In this document: piece by piece, positions 35,138 to 46,476 of the stretch
Layout of the letters: each line of letters opens with the position of its first letter
Numbering within the stretch: the stretch's first letter is position 1
DNA from: Cycas panzhihuaensis
Taxonomy: Eukaryota; Cycadophyta
NCBI GenBank assembly: GCA_023213395.1
Contig: CM041465.1
Span: 3,038,001-3,102,000 of the forward strand
Length of the DNA: 64,000 bases
Reading direction: 5' to 3'
Program-made: the position numbers and the translations under genes
Notes under the pieces: model-generated
What the model was told of the DNA's origin: nothing
Seen by the model: only the letters and a program-made list of their open reading frames with translations
Databases searched by the model: none

Positions 35138-35266
35138 CACACCGTGCCAAACTTTATGGTATCGCAGAGTTTGGCCTAGGTCCTGCAGTGATCAGGGCCC
35201 CACGGCAAAGATTGCGGCACCGCGATCTTTGTCGCGGTGCGAATGGCATCCCCCCAAAAAGGGGGG
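35138..35266. repeat. Cluster of three hairpins upstream of the antisense ORF
   Basis: Hairpin one has GCCAAACT (35146-35153) pairing with AGTTTGGC (35168-35175). Hairpin two has GCACCGCGA (35217-35225) pairing perfectly with TCGCGGTGC (35232-35240) around a 6-nt loop, within a larger fold starting at CACGG 35201. Hairpin three has six C (35250-35255), five A, six G (35261-35266). The first two resemble the LTR palindrome at 23279 in order and core (GGTATCGC and GCGGCACCGC against GCGGTACCGC). They lie 110-240 bp before the antisense ORF on its 5' side. Confidence 0.75.
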
Positions 35267-36219
35267 TTTTCCTACTAAAAAACCAAAAAAAATTCTCTTG
35301 GTGGGCCACAGCCAAGCCCACTTAGACCAGGGCTTCCTAATGCCCCAATCCTGCCTCTTTCTGGGTCCAATTTGGACTCTAGGAGGTCGTTTCTTACCCA
35401 TATGGGGCCTAAAAATCTACATAAAATCACAAAAAAAGTAGTAAACTTTGAATTGCGAGATGGGTTGGGTCTTTGGGATCCACTTACTGGATCTGGCCTG
35501 GCACTTGTCATCTTATCTCTGCAGTCCTGGTGGCTATCCTTTGGCCCTGATCTGATGGTTCAATCTCCCTCTGCGTGCCTCCAAAGTTAGGTAGCGCTCT
35601 GCTGCGTAAGGGAATGGCTTTAGATTTACTTGAAAGCCTATGAAAATGAATCCCATTTTCATCAACTTTCCTTATATAGGCGGGGACCCCGATGGTCATT
35701 CTCTCCATTTCTGCTCTCGTGGCAGCCCTTTGGATCATCTCTTACTCTTGATCACCTTTGCCTTCTGGCTCTGTCACCCGTCACACTCCCATAGTCTTTG
35801 TTTCGCTCCTTCTTGCAGATGCATTTATGGCACCCTGCCAATGCATCTTTCGCAAAGCCCTTTTTGTCTCATTTTGTGTGCCACTCCCACGCATACCTGA
35901 GTTTATACTCGTTTGGCTCGTTTCATCGTCCTGGACTCATTTTTGCAGCCCGTTCCTGCTCCTGGGGCCTCCAAAGGGAATGCTCCCTCTATTCAGAGTC
36001 ATTCTTTACTTTCTAAAGCAATCTTTGGCACCCTAGGATGCCCTTTTTCTACCCACTCTCAGCCAGTGGTCGGATAGTCTGCTCTTGTCCTTGGGTAGCC
36101 TCATTACTAGGTCCTCCTACCCTTCATGGCCATTTATTGCTTTCCATATGAGCCTCTTTTTGCTCTGACTCTTGTATTACTACATATTTCTTCTACCGAG
36201 ACTTTTTCTATCATCATCT
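35267..36219. other. Tat spacer before the second RNase H, no gene assigned
   Basis: Several open frames of 70-90 codons on both strands (for example around 35640-36036) have no domain resemblance and overlap one another, so I take them as chance. Confidence 0.45.
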
Positions 36220-36760
36220 ATGTCTCTCTTCATCTTTACTGACGGCAGAAGCCACAGTAATCCTGGACCTTCTACCGCTGCATGGATCCTTCGCAGCTCT
36301 TTTGGACATGATTTCCTATGCTCTAGAATCTTCCTCCTCGAGGCCACCAATAACGAAACTGAGTACACGACCGTTATCAAGGCCCTCACTAATGCACTCT
36401 GTTTCCATCATGGATCTATTGTTCTCCTTTACGACTCTGAGGTGGTGGTTTCTCATCTCACCCAGGTTTACCAGGTGTGGTGCCCTCATCTAAGAGCCCT
36501 CACTTCGACTGCCAGATCCCTGCAAGCTAATTTCTAGTCTATCGACATCTGACATATTCCTCGGGCCCTCAACGCTGAGGTAGATAGTCTCGTTCGCCTC
36601 ATCCTTGAACGCCGCCTCCCTCTTCTTATTGACCGTCCCTGAGACTTGCCCGATCGCTCTGTCACCCAAGTCTCAGGCTGTCATACAGATCACCTTGCGA
36701 TTCATTCCCACATCCGAAAGCTAGCCGCTAATGAGGTTAAACTATAGTGACTACCAGGTT
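36220..36760 (+). pseudogene. Additional archaeal-type RNase H of the Tat element
   Basis: ATG at 36220 begins MSLFIFTDGRSHSNPGPSTA. The four RNase H acidic positions are recognisable: Asp in FTDG, Glu in NNETEY, Asp in YDSEVV, and Asp in NAEVDSLV after two stops at about 36535 and 36550; HIPRALN precedes the last. The FTDG...NPGPSTAAW start and EATNNETEY block fit the archaeal/plant-type RNase H that Tat elements carry downstream of integrase, distinct from the pol RNase H at 30576. It sits about 3.8 kb after integrase and 300 bp before the polypurine tract. Confidence 0.85.
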
Positions 36761-37052
36761 TTCTCATTTATCTCTTTTACCTGATATTATCATGCATATC
36801 TCTTTACATTTTCATGATGGGAGCAGCCCCCTCATCCTTCTTAGCTTCTAGTCAATTCTCGAGTGGCACATAGGTAGCCCCTATGTCGTCTCCACCCCTG
36901 TCCTTGTATCCACGCATTCTACCATGACACTTGATGGCATCCTTGACTCCTGTTATGATCATGATTTATATATGTACATACACATGTGCTACTGCCAGTT
37001 GTGTTACTAGCATTCGCCATCACACCATGCTTCTGAGTGGCAAGGCTCTACT

Positions 37053-37065
37053 GCTAGGGGGCTAG
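37053..37065 (+). other. Tat polypurine tract
   Basis: GCTAGGGGGCTAG lies directly before the first base of the 3' LTR. It is short and partly interrupted by pyrimidines, so function is inferred from position. Confidence 0.6.
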
Positions 37066-37451
37066 TATTTCCCAGCTACTAGGAATGGATACGGACATGT
37101 CGACTTAGGTAGGCTCAGGTATGCTTCTCCCTTTTCACTCATACTGTTTCTTTAGAAAGGTTGATAGAAGTGTTACCTCATTGCATGACTGCCTGCTTTA
37201 TTTGCATGGTTACTTTGCATTTGTTGCCTGTTCATGCTGCTTGTCGTATTATAAGCCTATGACGACCCCAGAGGGACCTACCTTTCTGCAAGGTAGGCAT
37301 CTCCATGGCACTATACCACCCTCTGTGCTGTCTTTACACTACCTCAAGCTTATTTTAGTTTGTATGACCAGTTCATGCCTTGACTTTGAGCTCCTAGCAC
37401 CTTGTTTCTGGGACCTTTGCCAGCTGATGTTTTGCTTGCCTTTGTCCACAT
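37066..37451 (+). repeat. Tat 3' LTR, first 386 bp only
   Basis: Aligns without gaps to 22779-23164, with about 43 substitutions. The first bases are TA instead of TG (a G-to-A change). After GTCCACAT the sequence switches to reversed Copia RT, so more than 2.3 kb of LTR is missing. Confidence 0.9.
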
Positions 37452-39375
37452 ATTATATTCATCTTTACGACAGGAGCAAAAGTTTTATTATAGTCAATGC
37501 CATCTATTTGGGAAAATCCTTTAGCAACAAGGTGAGCTTTATATTTTTCCACTGTACCTATTGAATTATATTTAGTCCTATAAACCCATTTACAGTGGAC
37601 TACATTTTTCCCAGGTGGGAGAGGAACAAGATCCCAAGTGGAATTTTTAATTAAAGCAGCAAATTCAGTCTGCATAGCATCTTGCCATACAGGATTGTTG
37701 TTGGCTTGTTTAAAAGTTTTGGGATCATTGTTTTCCATTATTTTTGCCATTAAAGAAAATTTTGCATGAAATTTTTGCGCACGTGTGCACCTAATATCAT
37801 TAGGATTGCCTACATTAGATCCAGCATCAGCAAGCGTTTTGGTTGTCCAAACAGGTTGGTTGTGAGTAACTAAATTTGAGGTTGTAGGTTGATTTGATGT
37901 ACTAGCTCGAAGAGAAGGATCTGTTTCAGTGGGTTCTGATAGGGTCCAATTTTGGACTTGAGTTGATAAAGAATCTATAATTTCTAAATCAACTTATTTA
38001 TCAGAATCATCAACCAAACGAGTGTTGGTTAACAAATCTTCAACAGGAAGTTCTACATAAGTAGATGTTGAAGTAGATCCTTCTTCATCAAATACTACAT
38101 CACCCAAGATAGAAATGTTATGTGTGACTGGATCTAAAAGTCTATAGGCTTTACTCTCTTCGCTGTAGCCAACGAAGATGTATTTTTGACTTTTTTTATC
38201 TAACTTTTTACGTTTTTCGTGAGGGATATGTCCCCAGGCGATACTGCCAAAGATTCGTAAATGTTGGACAGATGGTTTTCTTCTAGATCATTTTTGTTCT
38301 GGAGTGACATTTTGTAGACATTTATTGGGTAAAAGATTTAATAAATAATTAGAGTAATTAATTGCTTCTGCCCATAGTTTTAAATCAAGATTCTTTGCAT
38401 GTAACATGCAACGAGTCATTTCAACAAGAGTACAGTTTTTGCGTTCAGTAACACCATTTTGTTGAGGCGTGTATACAACTAAATGTTGGAATTTAATTCC
38501 ATGTGATTTGCAGAAAGAGGTAAAATTTCTACTTAAATATTCCTTAGCATTATCAGATCATAATATTTTGATTCTTGAATTAGACTGATTTTCCACTAAC
38601 GTTTTATATTCAATGAAAATATCAAACACTTGACTGCATGTTTTGAGCATATAAACCCAACATTTTCTTGAATAATCATCAATGAATGTAATGAAATAAC
38701 GAGATCCTGAGTATGATGGTATATGAAAATGTCCACATATATCAGAGTAGACAAGTTCGAGTGGAGCAGTTGCTCAGTATTGAGTTTTATATGGAAATGG
38801 ATCCATGTGTTATTTGCCTGTCACACAGGCTTCACAAACACCATAAACAGTGTTTAATGGTGGTAAACCATGGACCATTTCATGCTTAATTAAATATTAT
38901 AGTTTGCCATAGCTAGTATGGCCAAATCTTGCATGCCAAAGTTCTTGTTGAGTCGGTTGTATGAAGGCACTAAAAGATTTTGATTTATTATTTTAAAAAT
39001 TGGTCAGACTATAGAGACCTGTGTTATGATCAACAGGTCTTGAAGCAATACATTTGAATTTGTGTAATGGATCCTTAATGACAAATTTATTTTTCCAGAA
39101 TTCGACGACAAGGTCTTTCTGGCAAATTTGATATACCGAGAGGAGGTTTGCTAACAAACTAGGTACGTAAAAAACGTCCTTGATTGAACTATCCTTTAGG
39201 GTAACATCACCAGATCCTTTGACTTTGAGTTTATTACCACTACCGAAAGAAATATCTTCTTCAGAGTTTATTTTGGATTGATAAGTGGTTAAGTTTTTCT
39301 AGTGTCTAGTCATATGATGGGACACACCAGAGTCAAGGATCCATTGTGGTGGTTGGTTGGAAGGAGCAACAAATG
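37452..39375 (-). pseudogene. Copia-C protease, integrase and N-terminal RT
   Basis: Protease DSG occurs in WILDSGVSHHM (near 39330). Next come FYVPSLLANLLSVYQIC, GAG-pre-integrase LWHARFGHTSYGKL, the zinc pair VCEACVTGK, and the integrase core with VYSDICGHFH (first Asp), SDNAKEY (second Asp) and GVTERKN (Glu); YTPQQNGV is well conserved. The RT part is open at 37452-37750: NNPVWQDAMQTEFAALIKN, STWDLVPLPPGKNVVHCKWV, VAKGFSQIDGIDYNKTFAPV. Only scattered stops occur. All three integrase acidic residues are kept, unlike Copia-1. Confidence 0.88.
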
Positions 39376-39499
39376 CAGAAGTTGTTACTGCCAAAGAATG
39401 ATTATGAAATTGATGGTTTTATGGTCGTGATTGTGAATGTGATTGAAAATGGGATTGAGAATGGGATTACAGTTTATTTTTCAATCCCTTGGAAGCTTT

Positions 39500-40425
39500 C
39501 CATGCTTCCGAAGCTATTCTACTTCTACAAACATTAATAGTATGGTCTATTTTATGACAGTAGGCACAACTAGTGTTCTGAGAAGAAGATGCATTATTTC
39601 TGTTAGAAACAAATTGATTATAAGTATTCTGGTTTTTAATTAGACCAAAATATTTAACATTATTTTAAGAATTAGATGGTGAACCTCGATGAAGTTTCTA
39701 GAATTTTTGATTATTGTGAAAATTGTTATTCTGTTGTTTGTTTTTAAATTATGGCTTAGTTTTAGAAAATAAAGCATGTGAATGATCTTTTATTGCACAT
39801 GTTCTAATTAACATTGTCTGATGTTCAATCAATTAGTTTATCAGCTAATTGAATATGATAGGTGGATTACTAGCTTGTTGTCTAGCAGCTTGGTAAAGAT
39901 TAAAGTGTTTTGGTAATTTGTTAACTGCAAGACATACGAGCGTATCGTCATCTTTAACATGCATAGTTATTTTTTCTATATCACCTTCTTTGGTTTTTGA
40001 TTTAATGCAGTTATCTAGATCTTTATTAATTGATTGGATTTTAGTTAAAAAATCCTTAACATTTGTAAAGTCGTCAAAAGTCAGATTATACAATTGTTCT
40101 TCTAGGATAGCTACTTGATGTGTATCAACCTTGTCATATTTTTCTTCCAAGGTTTTCCAAACAGTGGCTAAGTCATCTTTTCAAAACTCAATCGATTTCT
40201 AAAGAAGAGAGAATTTAATATGGTGCCTAATGCGACATTTGAGCTTATTAGATATACCATAAGACTCTCAGTAGCATCTGCTTTTGGTTTTTGGAATTCA
40301 CCTGTCACATATCGCCATACTTTTTGCTGTTTGAGCTGATGGAATATGCGATTCCTCCAACAAGATAGTTTGAAAGGTTAATCTTTGGAATTGGAGCAGG
40401 TGGTTGTCCCCAAGCATTAATGCCA
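39500..40425 (-). pseudogene. Copia-C gag
   Basis: Start ATG at 40425 (MALMLGDN), homologous to the Copia-B start MALMPRTT. An open part at 39845-40150 reads EEKYDKVDTHQVAILEEQLY, TFDDFTNVKDFLTKIQ and LVCLAVNKLPKHFNLYQAA, a UBN2-type Copia capsid. The nucleocapsid knuckle CAYCHKIDHTINVC (39566-39527) keeps all four zinc ligands. Stops and small shifts occur elsewhere. Confidence 0.82.
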
Positions 40426-40819
40426 TATTATGAGTGTTAAGGATTATTTGTAGATTAAAAAGTTATGAAGGTGACTTGAAAAAATAATTACCTAATGAAA
40501 GGACTAATCTTGTTAACAGATCTAATTCACAAAGACATCTTAATCTGCATTGATTAATTTTAAGATAAAAAGAATCATGTGTTTTTAAACAGAAATAAAT
40601 AAACAACTTCTTTAAAAAAATAACAATTACTTAAGCAATCATTTTTGAAAACTAGTTCTTTTAGAAAAATAGTCCCCCTTTAAAATAGGCTATCTCCTTT
40701 CAAAAATAACAAATCTCTTTTAGAAAAATAAATAATTTTCCTTAACGAAGTAGGTGTTTTACTTTAAAAAAAAATTATAACTAGGTATTTTGTTTCCCTT
40801 TTTATTAAAAAAAAAAAAA

Positions 40820-40832
40820 GGCTCTGATACCA
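40820..40832 (-). other. Copia-C primer-binding site
   Basis: The minus strand reads TGGTATCAGAGCC, a perfect tRNA-iMet complement, directly next to the LTR end. A long A-run (minus-strand T-run) follows in the leader. Confidence 0.88.
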
Positions 40833-41261
40833 TGATAGAATAGACACATGCACACAGTCATCATATCACTGGAATAAAAGAGAGACACAGAAAATGACAA
40901 TGCATATGTACATTGGGGTTGTGGTGGAAAACCCCTTCTGGGGAAGAAAAACCACCTCCTAATCTAAATTATATTAATAAATAAATGAAACTAAAATACA
41001 CAATAACCAACCTCCTAAAACAGCCTAGTTTGAGGCATATGGACAGACCTCCTAGATTCCTGGAACTAATTCCATGAATTTAGGAAACTTATAAATAGGA
41101 CGGAGGTTCGTTGGAATGCGGTTCCACATTTCAATGACCATCTACAAGTCAATTAATTTTTAACATAAGTTTACAACGTTATAATCACTTAAATAATTTT
41201 TAAGACATGTGACTTAAATAATAACATTAAGAAACATAAGTTTACATTATATAATCTAACA
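40833..41261 (-). repeat. Copia-C 5' LTR (429 bp)
   Basis: On the minus strand it starts TGTTAGATTATATAATG and ends CTATCA. It follows the Copia-B LTRs segment by segment (GTCACATGTC region, GTTGAAATG hairpin region, GGGGTTTTCCACC region) but is clearly diverged, most of all at its 3' end. Confidence 0.82.
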
Positions 41262-42246
41262 AAAAACTTGAGAAATAAGGTATAAAAACATGTAATAATG
41301 ATAAATTAGAAGTTGTTATGTACCTCAACTTTGATAGCTTATAACACCTATAAAATAGATTCAAAATAAATATAAAAAAAAATTTAAAACTATATATCTC
41401 TAAAAAATCGTTCACCAGAATCAGACGTTACTCAATTTTGAGCTATGAAGCTCAAGATATTAAAGAAATTATTAAAAGTGTCATTCCAAGGTTAATAAAA
41501 TAGGCAACACAAATAAGGTTAATTTTGACCTACTCAAACCTGCAAGATAATGAGTCAAATCAGGTAAAAAATACCTTCAAGTAGTAGTGCTATGAATTAA
41601 GATTCTAACAAATATTATGGTTTAGAAATCTAATTTCTGGTTGAGGAGATACAATTGAAAATGTAAGTAGTACTTTTTATGTAAATATGTTAAAAATATT
41701 AAAGTGTCACTTTCACCGATTAAAATAATGATTAAATCAAATCCTAACAAATAAAATAAGTAGACTATGATGAAGTTTGTTGAAAATATATTGCTGCAGA
41801 GTAAATTCAAGCAAAAAAAAATCTCTTAGTGATAAAGTATAATATGATAAAGAAGGGATTTTGTGAAAATAATTTAAAAGGGCTTTGAAAATGAATGATT
41901 CACTTTAAACTGATTGAAATCAAGTCAAATTGGCTCCAAATATGGAAAATAACCAGTCTAAATTATACCTAAAAAAATTTTAGACTTAATGGGATAGGTT
42001 TCGCTAGAAACTGATACTTTAGTCAAGAGATATGGCAAAAATTATCCAGGTACCTTATGTTTTAATGAAAAATTAAAAAAAAGAAAAAGGAAAAAAGATA
42101 TAAAGTTAGAAAGCCCTTTTAGCAATGAGCTAAAGGTCACTTGGAGGGGTCATACAACCAAGGGCCAAGATCAAAGGGGACTAGTACCCTTTTTAACCCC
42201 AGAACTCAAATAATATTCAATTTACTTTAATTTTTTTAAAACTTTA
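41262..42246. other. AT-rich intergenic, no gene seen
   Basis: No domain, LTR or tandem repeat recognised. Confidence 0.45.
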
Positions 42247-42510
42247 TAAAAATAAAAAATAAAAAAAAGAATCAAGGGCGTCAAACCTACGCGTGGCCTG
42301 CGTGATGAACAGATATAAACCAGAGTGGAAAACAATGATTGAATCATTTGGAGGGAATTTAAATGGAGGCACAGGATCACCACTGGATGACATACTACTC
42401 AGGGAATGTGTAGAATGGCATCTAAACGATGACGATGGCTGAACAATATCGATGGCTACTCGAATACATTTTGAAATAGGAATCCTTCCAATAATCTGGC
42501 AGTTCAATTC
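42247..42510 (-). other. Unidentified minus-strand open frame, presequence-like composition
   Basis: An open frame without a clear ATG reads RIPISKCIRVAIDIVQPSSS, then FRCHSTHSLSSMSSSGDPVP and PFKFPPNDS. Arg/Ser richness and few acids at the start resemble an organelle-targeting presequence, and the local base composition is less AT-rich than its surroundings. No family is recognised, and nothing downstream on the minus strand continues it. Possibly a stray exon of a decayed host gene, possibly chance. Confidence 0.2.
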
Positions 42511-43324
42511 TCAATCGAAACACTAGTGAACAAATGCCATATACCTCCAACGAATTGATTGTAAATCTTTTGTCGTCTCAAGTATTTCATGCCCAGAGCT
42601 ATAAAACTGAGATCTAAAATAAATGACTTAACGTATTACGATGAGATTTCTGTGAGATGAGGATTTTTGTCTTTCTACTAACCTTTAATCCTTTGTCTAC
42701 AATACAGAGCAGGTAGAGAGACACAGATGCAACCTAATACTATACCATTTAGTCAAGTGCATTCATGTATTGCTTGGGTTTTTCTATCCTCCACTGTAGT
42801 TATGTAATATAAGAAGATAATATTCACTGCTTTGTTTTTGTCTTATAGGAGATTCAAAGGCATTATAGTAAAGTGGTTACAAGGTTTCCAACAGCTCATT
42901 TATTCATTGTAGGAAATTAAGATTAATCATAATTGTAATTACAAGTGAGAATGCATCAATACTCTTTGTTGTAAATTCTCCTATTTGATAAAGTAAATTA
43001 AGAACATGGCACGACACATGTGATTACAACTACCATGGGAAATGAGCGATGACTCAATAGTCCGTATCAACTACGCCGCGGCTCATCTAGCTAGCACTTG
43101 ATTTCCTTTACTTAAAGTCATATTTGTTAATATTTAATGCCTAGTTTCTTGAGTTTGAAGTGCTTGCACAAGATTTCAAAAGTCTCCCACCTCCGAATTT
43201 CAAAAAACGTGTTAGATCTAATCAGTCAACTTATTGTTTGTACAATCTTAGGGCATTGTTTTGATAGATGGATTTCTCCTTTGGAAGAGGAATCAGATTC
43301 AGGGCAACAACAAGGTGATGGCAA

Positions 43325-43795
43325 ATGGAGGAAGATGGTCATGGAAGTATTTGTATCTACCTTTCCCACCATGGTTACTTATGTGTTTTAGAGTGGATAA
43401 AGGATTTTGAAGCATTCCAAGTAGCGATCGAGAATGACAAATCGTATACCTCTACCCTTAGTAGAAGCTAATGCCTTATACTTAATGAATTTTATCAAAA
43501 TCTATGTTCGATTGGAGTATTTGCAGTAACATGTGCTGTAATGGATACTTTCTTTGCTATAATTGAAGAAAGTTCCAATGAGTACATGGAAAACTACAGG
43601 GATGATCTTGACAAACGACATGCAGAGAAGGAGCGCTTGGAAGAAGAGCGCAAGAAAGAGAGCATGGAACGATTGAAAAAGGATTTAGAAGAGACAAAGG
43701 GGGAAGGTCGCGTGATCAACTCTCATGAGAGTTTAGATGATTATTACTTTGAACATGTATACTCCCAATGGAGACCCTATCAGAGGTATCACTAA
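43325..43795 (+). pseudogene. Unidentified ORF with charged coiled-coil, one in-frame stop
   Basis: From ATG 43325 (MEEDGHGSICIYL) one frame runs to TAA at 43793-43795 with a single internal TAA at 43469, 156 codons. The middle reads LEWIKDFEAFQVAIENDKSY; after the stop it reads GVFAVTCAVMDTFFAIIEES, then a strongly charged helical segment rich in Glu, Lys and Arg (DKRHAEKERLEEERKKESME), ending EHVYSQWRPYQRYH. I do not recognise the family. It could be the C-terminal end of a host gene, broken by one nonsense change, or a fragment captured by a transposon. Confidence 0.4.
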
Positions 43796-44479
43796 AAACA
43801 ATTAGTATGACCGTTGGGTTATCAATCATACAAACTGAGCTTATATTTTGATATATTTTCGGAAGGGCAGGGTTTGTCCAGTAACGCATCCTTGGAAGCG
43901 CCCAAAGGTTGTTTTGGTTTTCTGCACTCTAGAAAACTAGTGAAAGTAGTGGAAGGTAAACAGACTATGTAGAAGATAAATATTGCAAAGAAAGTAAGTT
44001 GAGCATATAGATAGACACACAGGATGATCCTTATGAAGGCGATAAAATCTCACATAGAGAAAAAACTTAAAAAGTATTAACAAATAAAATACTAATGTTA
44101 AAAATATTATAAACTGAGTAAATATTAAAAAAAAATTGTTGTGCTTCGTAGAAATAGTAGGAGAGCATATTAATACTTAAAACAGAGAAAGGAGTCCAAA
44201 AATAGAAGTTGAATACTATGCAAATACAATCTTCTCACTCATAACGTTAATGGAGAAATATCTAAATAAAAATATTCACATATAAATTCAAAAAACCTGG
44301 TAAAGCAACAATGACCAGTTTGTAAAGAGTTGCCTTTGGCAGATGAGATCTTATTTCATGGTGGTTGAAACTTCAAACTAATTTCTCTAGGAGACAGCAG
44401 CTTGCCAGGATTCCAACAAGCACTCATATGCAGTACTTTCGTTAAGTGGATGAAGAGATAGATCAGTAAAATGAATATC
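43796..44479. other. No gene; possibly interior of the minus-strand LTR element to the right
   Basis: AT-rich, without coding signal. Clear similarity to the interior of the 47905-50879 element begins only to the right of about 44480. Confidence 0.35.
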
Positions 44480-45295
44480 AACCTATGCTTGCCCAAAACT
44501 TGAAAAAATTGTTAATAGATAATAAAACTTGTAGTATAACCTTTCCAAGGAACTTGTTAGGCTGAATATGCACCAAATATTGTATAGATCTATAAAAAAT
44601 ATTGAATAAATAAATAAAATACACTAGAAATGGCTAAGTATTTGACAAAATATGTAAAACTTATTAATAAAAACTTTGTAGAGTGATGCAATCTTAAATA
44701 TTTATTGATTGTAGCTATGCTCCTGCACAGGTCTATAAAAATACGTGTTATTTTACAAATATAAATTAGAAATAATTAGATCTTTGATAAAAAATAATAC
44801 AAAAAACTACTAAAGAACTTTACAGAAAATGAATATAACCAATATTTACTTATGCTGAGTAGATCTGCTTCAGATGCTAATGAATCTTCTTTCTTCTAAA
44901 AAAAACTTCAACGAAGGTGCAACATGCTAGCAATTTAAGCCCTGATACCAAATGAGAGATCATACAATGATGGAGATAGAGCATAGCATAATCAAATAGT
45001 CAAAACATTGTTGCATAAACACATAAGCCTTTGTATTCAATCCATCTTTTGAGAGAGTACATAGTAAATTTCCAAAAGAAGTGGTATCTAAAGACACCAG
45101 GGTTGCACACCCCTCCAAATATATAGTTTGGGGGAGGAGGGAAACTCCTCAACCCCTAAAATTCAAACAACAATAAAATATTACATAACTTAGCAACTTA
45201 ACTCAAATCAACTTAACCTAACCTGACTTACCTTAACATGTGTGCACTCATATGTGTGAAAGGTGGAAGTGGGTTGACGAGCATTAACCCCAACA
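44480..45295 (-). mobile_element. Partial copy of the minus-strand non-coding LTR element (5' LTR and start of interior)
   Basis: LTR at 44953-45295 (minus strand TGTTGGGGTTAATGC... to ...GATCTCTCA) matches the LTRs at 47934 and 50498, including the shared block CCTCCAAATATATAGTTTGG. The primer-like TTTGGTATCAGGG lies beside it (44952-44940). The interior 44480-44940 shares phrases such as GAATATAACCAAT, GCTAATNGATCTTCTTTCT and ATGAATATGCACCAAA with 49520-50400. No coding potential. The other end is missing. Confidence 0.75.
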
Positions 45296-46476
45296 CTCTT
45301 AATATGTCCTAAATGTTACTTTGATTTATATATTTACCTACTCCACTCTATTCTCTATACTCTAATATTCATTACATAACTAGATGCTTACTTCAAAAGC
45401 CTTTATTTTTTCGTATATACATTATCTTTTGAAAGGATCATTGTTTGAATATTATTTTCATTCCAAAAGGATATCTACCTTGCATTTTTAAGGAATTACT
45501 TAGCTATTTTGATTAAGAAAGAATTTGACTAGTAAAATAAATTATAGATTCATTTTTTTGGTTCTCCTTTAGAGTTTTGAAAAAGAGGTACATTTAGTTT
45601 GCTTTGAAAAAAATCTTATTTGCTTTCTTTGCATATTCTTTTCAAAATGTGCATTTGTTATTTTTAATTTGAAAGGGTATTTGATTGCATATTTTTATCA
45701 TTTAATAGAGAAAGATTTATCTTGCTTCGTTGTTAAGAAGAAATATTTTTCATCTTATTACTTAGTTACCATCTTCTTTTATTTTTTTTCAAAAGTATCA
45801 TTTGTTATTTTTTAATTTAAAAGGATCAATCTTGCTTATTGTTAAGTTGTTTTCTAATTTCCTGATTTAAAAGGATTCATATCTTGATTAAGTAAGACCA
45901 CACTAATATTTATACATGTCATATTAAAAATATAATTACCAAAATTAACCTCCTTTATTTTTATCCCTACAAGGGAAATGGTTAGGACCCCTAATATTAC
46001 CACCACACACATACCATTGGCCTACTGATATTGGATGAGGATCCAATGTATTAGGTGGTAGGCTGAGGTGAGTAACTTTCTTAATTCTAGAGTTTGGAGA
46101 CCAAGGTTAGACCTGAAGAGGGTGAGTACCTTAGTTTGAAATCCATCACCATTAGATTTGTCGTTAGGTATAAGACTGACACAGGTAGATAAATAAGTTA
46201 GGGGGTCTAGCATCTTCTTTATAGCCCATGTATTGAGGTATATCAAGCCAAGATCTTACGTACCAGTATATTGGGTCCCTGACTTGCCACTTGTGGGTAG
46301 GCACCACTAGATAAGATAGCAACTAAAGGCTTCCCTTGGAGACCCATAAACTTAGAGCCTAGAAACCCTCTTAGCGATTAAGATATTTATCAAACTTTAT
46401 TTGGGACAATTATAAAACCTTATTTGGGATAATTATAACTTTGAAGGGCCTTTATCAATACTTTATTTGACATACA
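45296..46476. other. Upstream flank/leader of Copia-2, no gene seen
   Basis: AT-rich to about 45960, then a more balanced stretch (46020-46390) that probably belongs to the Copia-2 leader. No LTR matching the Copia-2 3' region could be found, so the left end of that element is not placed. Confidence 0.4.

Larger units (their letters stand above)
22779..37451 (+). mobile_element. Tat-lineage Ty3/Gypsy retrotransposon, 3' LTR truncated
   Basis: A 2.76-kb 5' LTR, a primer site of the TAGCGACCATACTGGGGA type, and the order gag, protease, RT, RNase H, integrase, long spacer, second RNase H identify the Tat branch of plant Gypsy elements, which typically carry an additional archaeal-type RNase H after integrase and no chromodomain. 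The first 386 bp of the 3' LTR are present (37066-37451), differing from the 5' LTR at roughly 43 positions (about 11%). The remainder is lost at a junction with Copia-C. The spacer carries an antisense additional ORF. The gag and protease share one frame; the frame changes before RT and again before RNase H. Confidence 0.92.
37452..41261 (-). mobile_element. Copia-C: 5' two-thirds of a Copia element on the minus strand
   Basis: Read right to left: 5' LTR (41261-40833), primer site (40832-40820), leader, gag, protease, integrase and the start of RT, where it stops at the junction with the Tat LTR. Protein and LTR similarity show it to be of the same family as Copia-B (56349-63945). The coding sequence is better preserved than in the other elements, with long open stretches and few stops. 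No 3' half is present in the window. Confidence 0.9.

Noticed and set aside
35250-35266. C6-A5-G6 hairpin followed by four T, resembling a bacterial terminator
   Set aside because: The context is a plant retrotransposon; intrinsic terminators of this kind are not used by RNA polymerase II. Kept only as part of the hairpin cluster.
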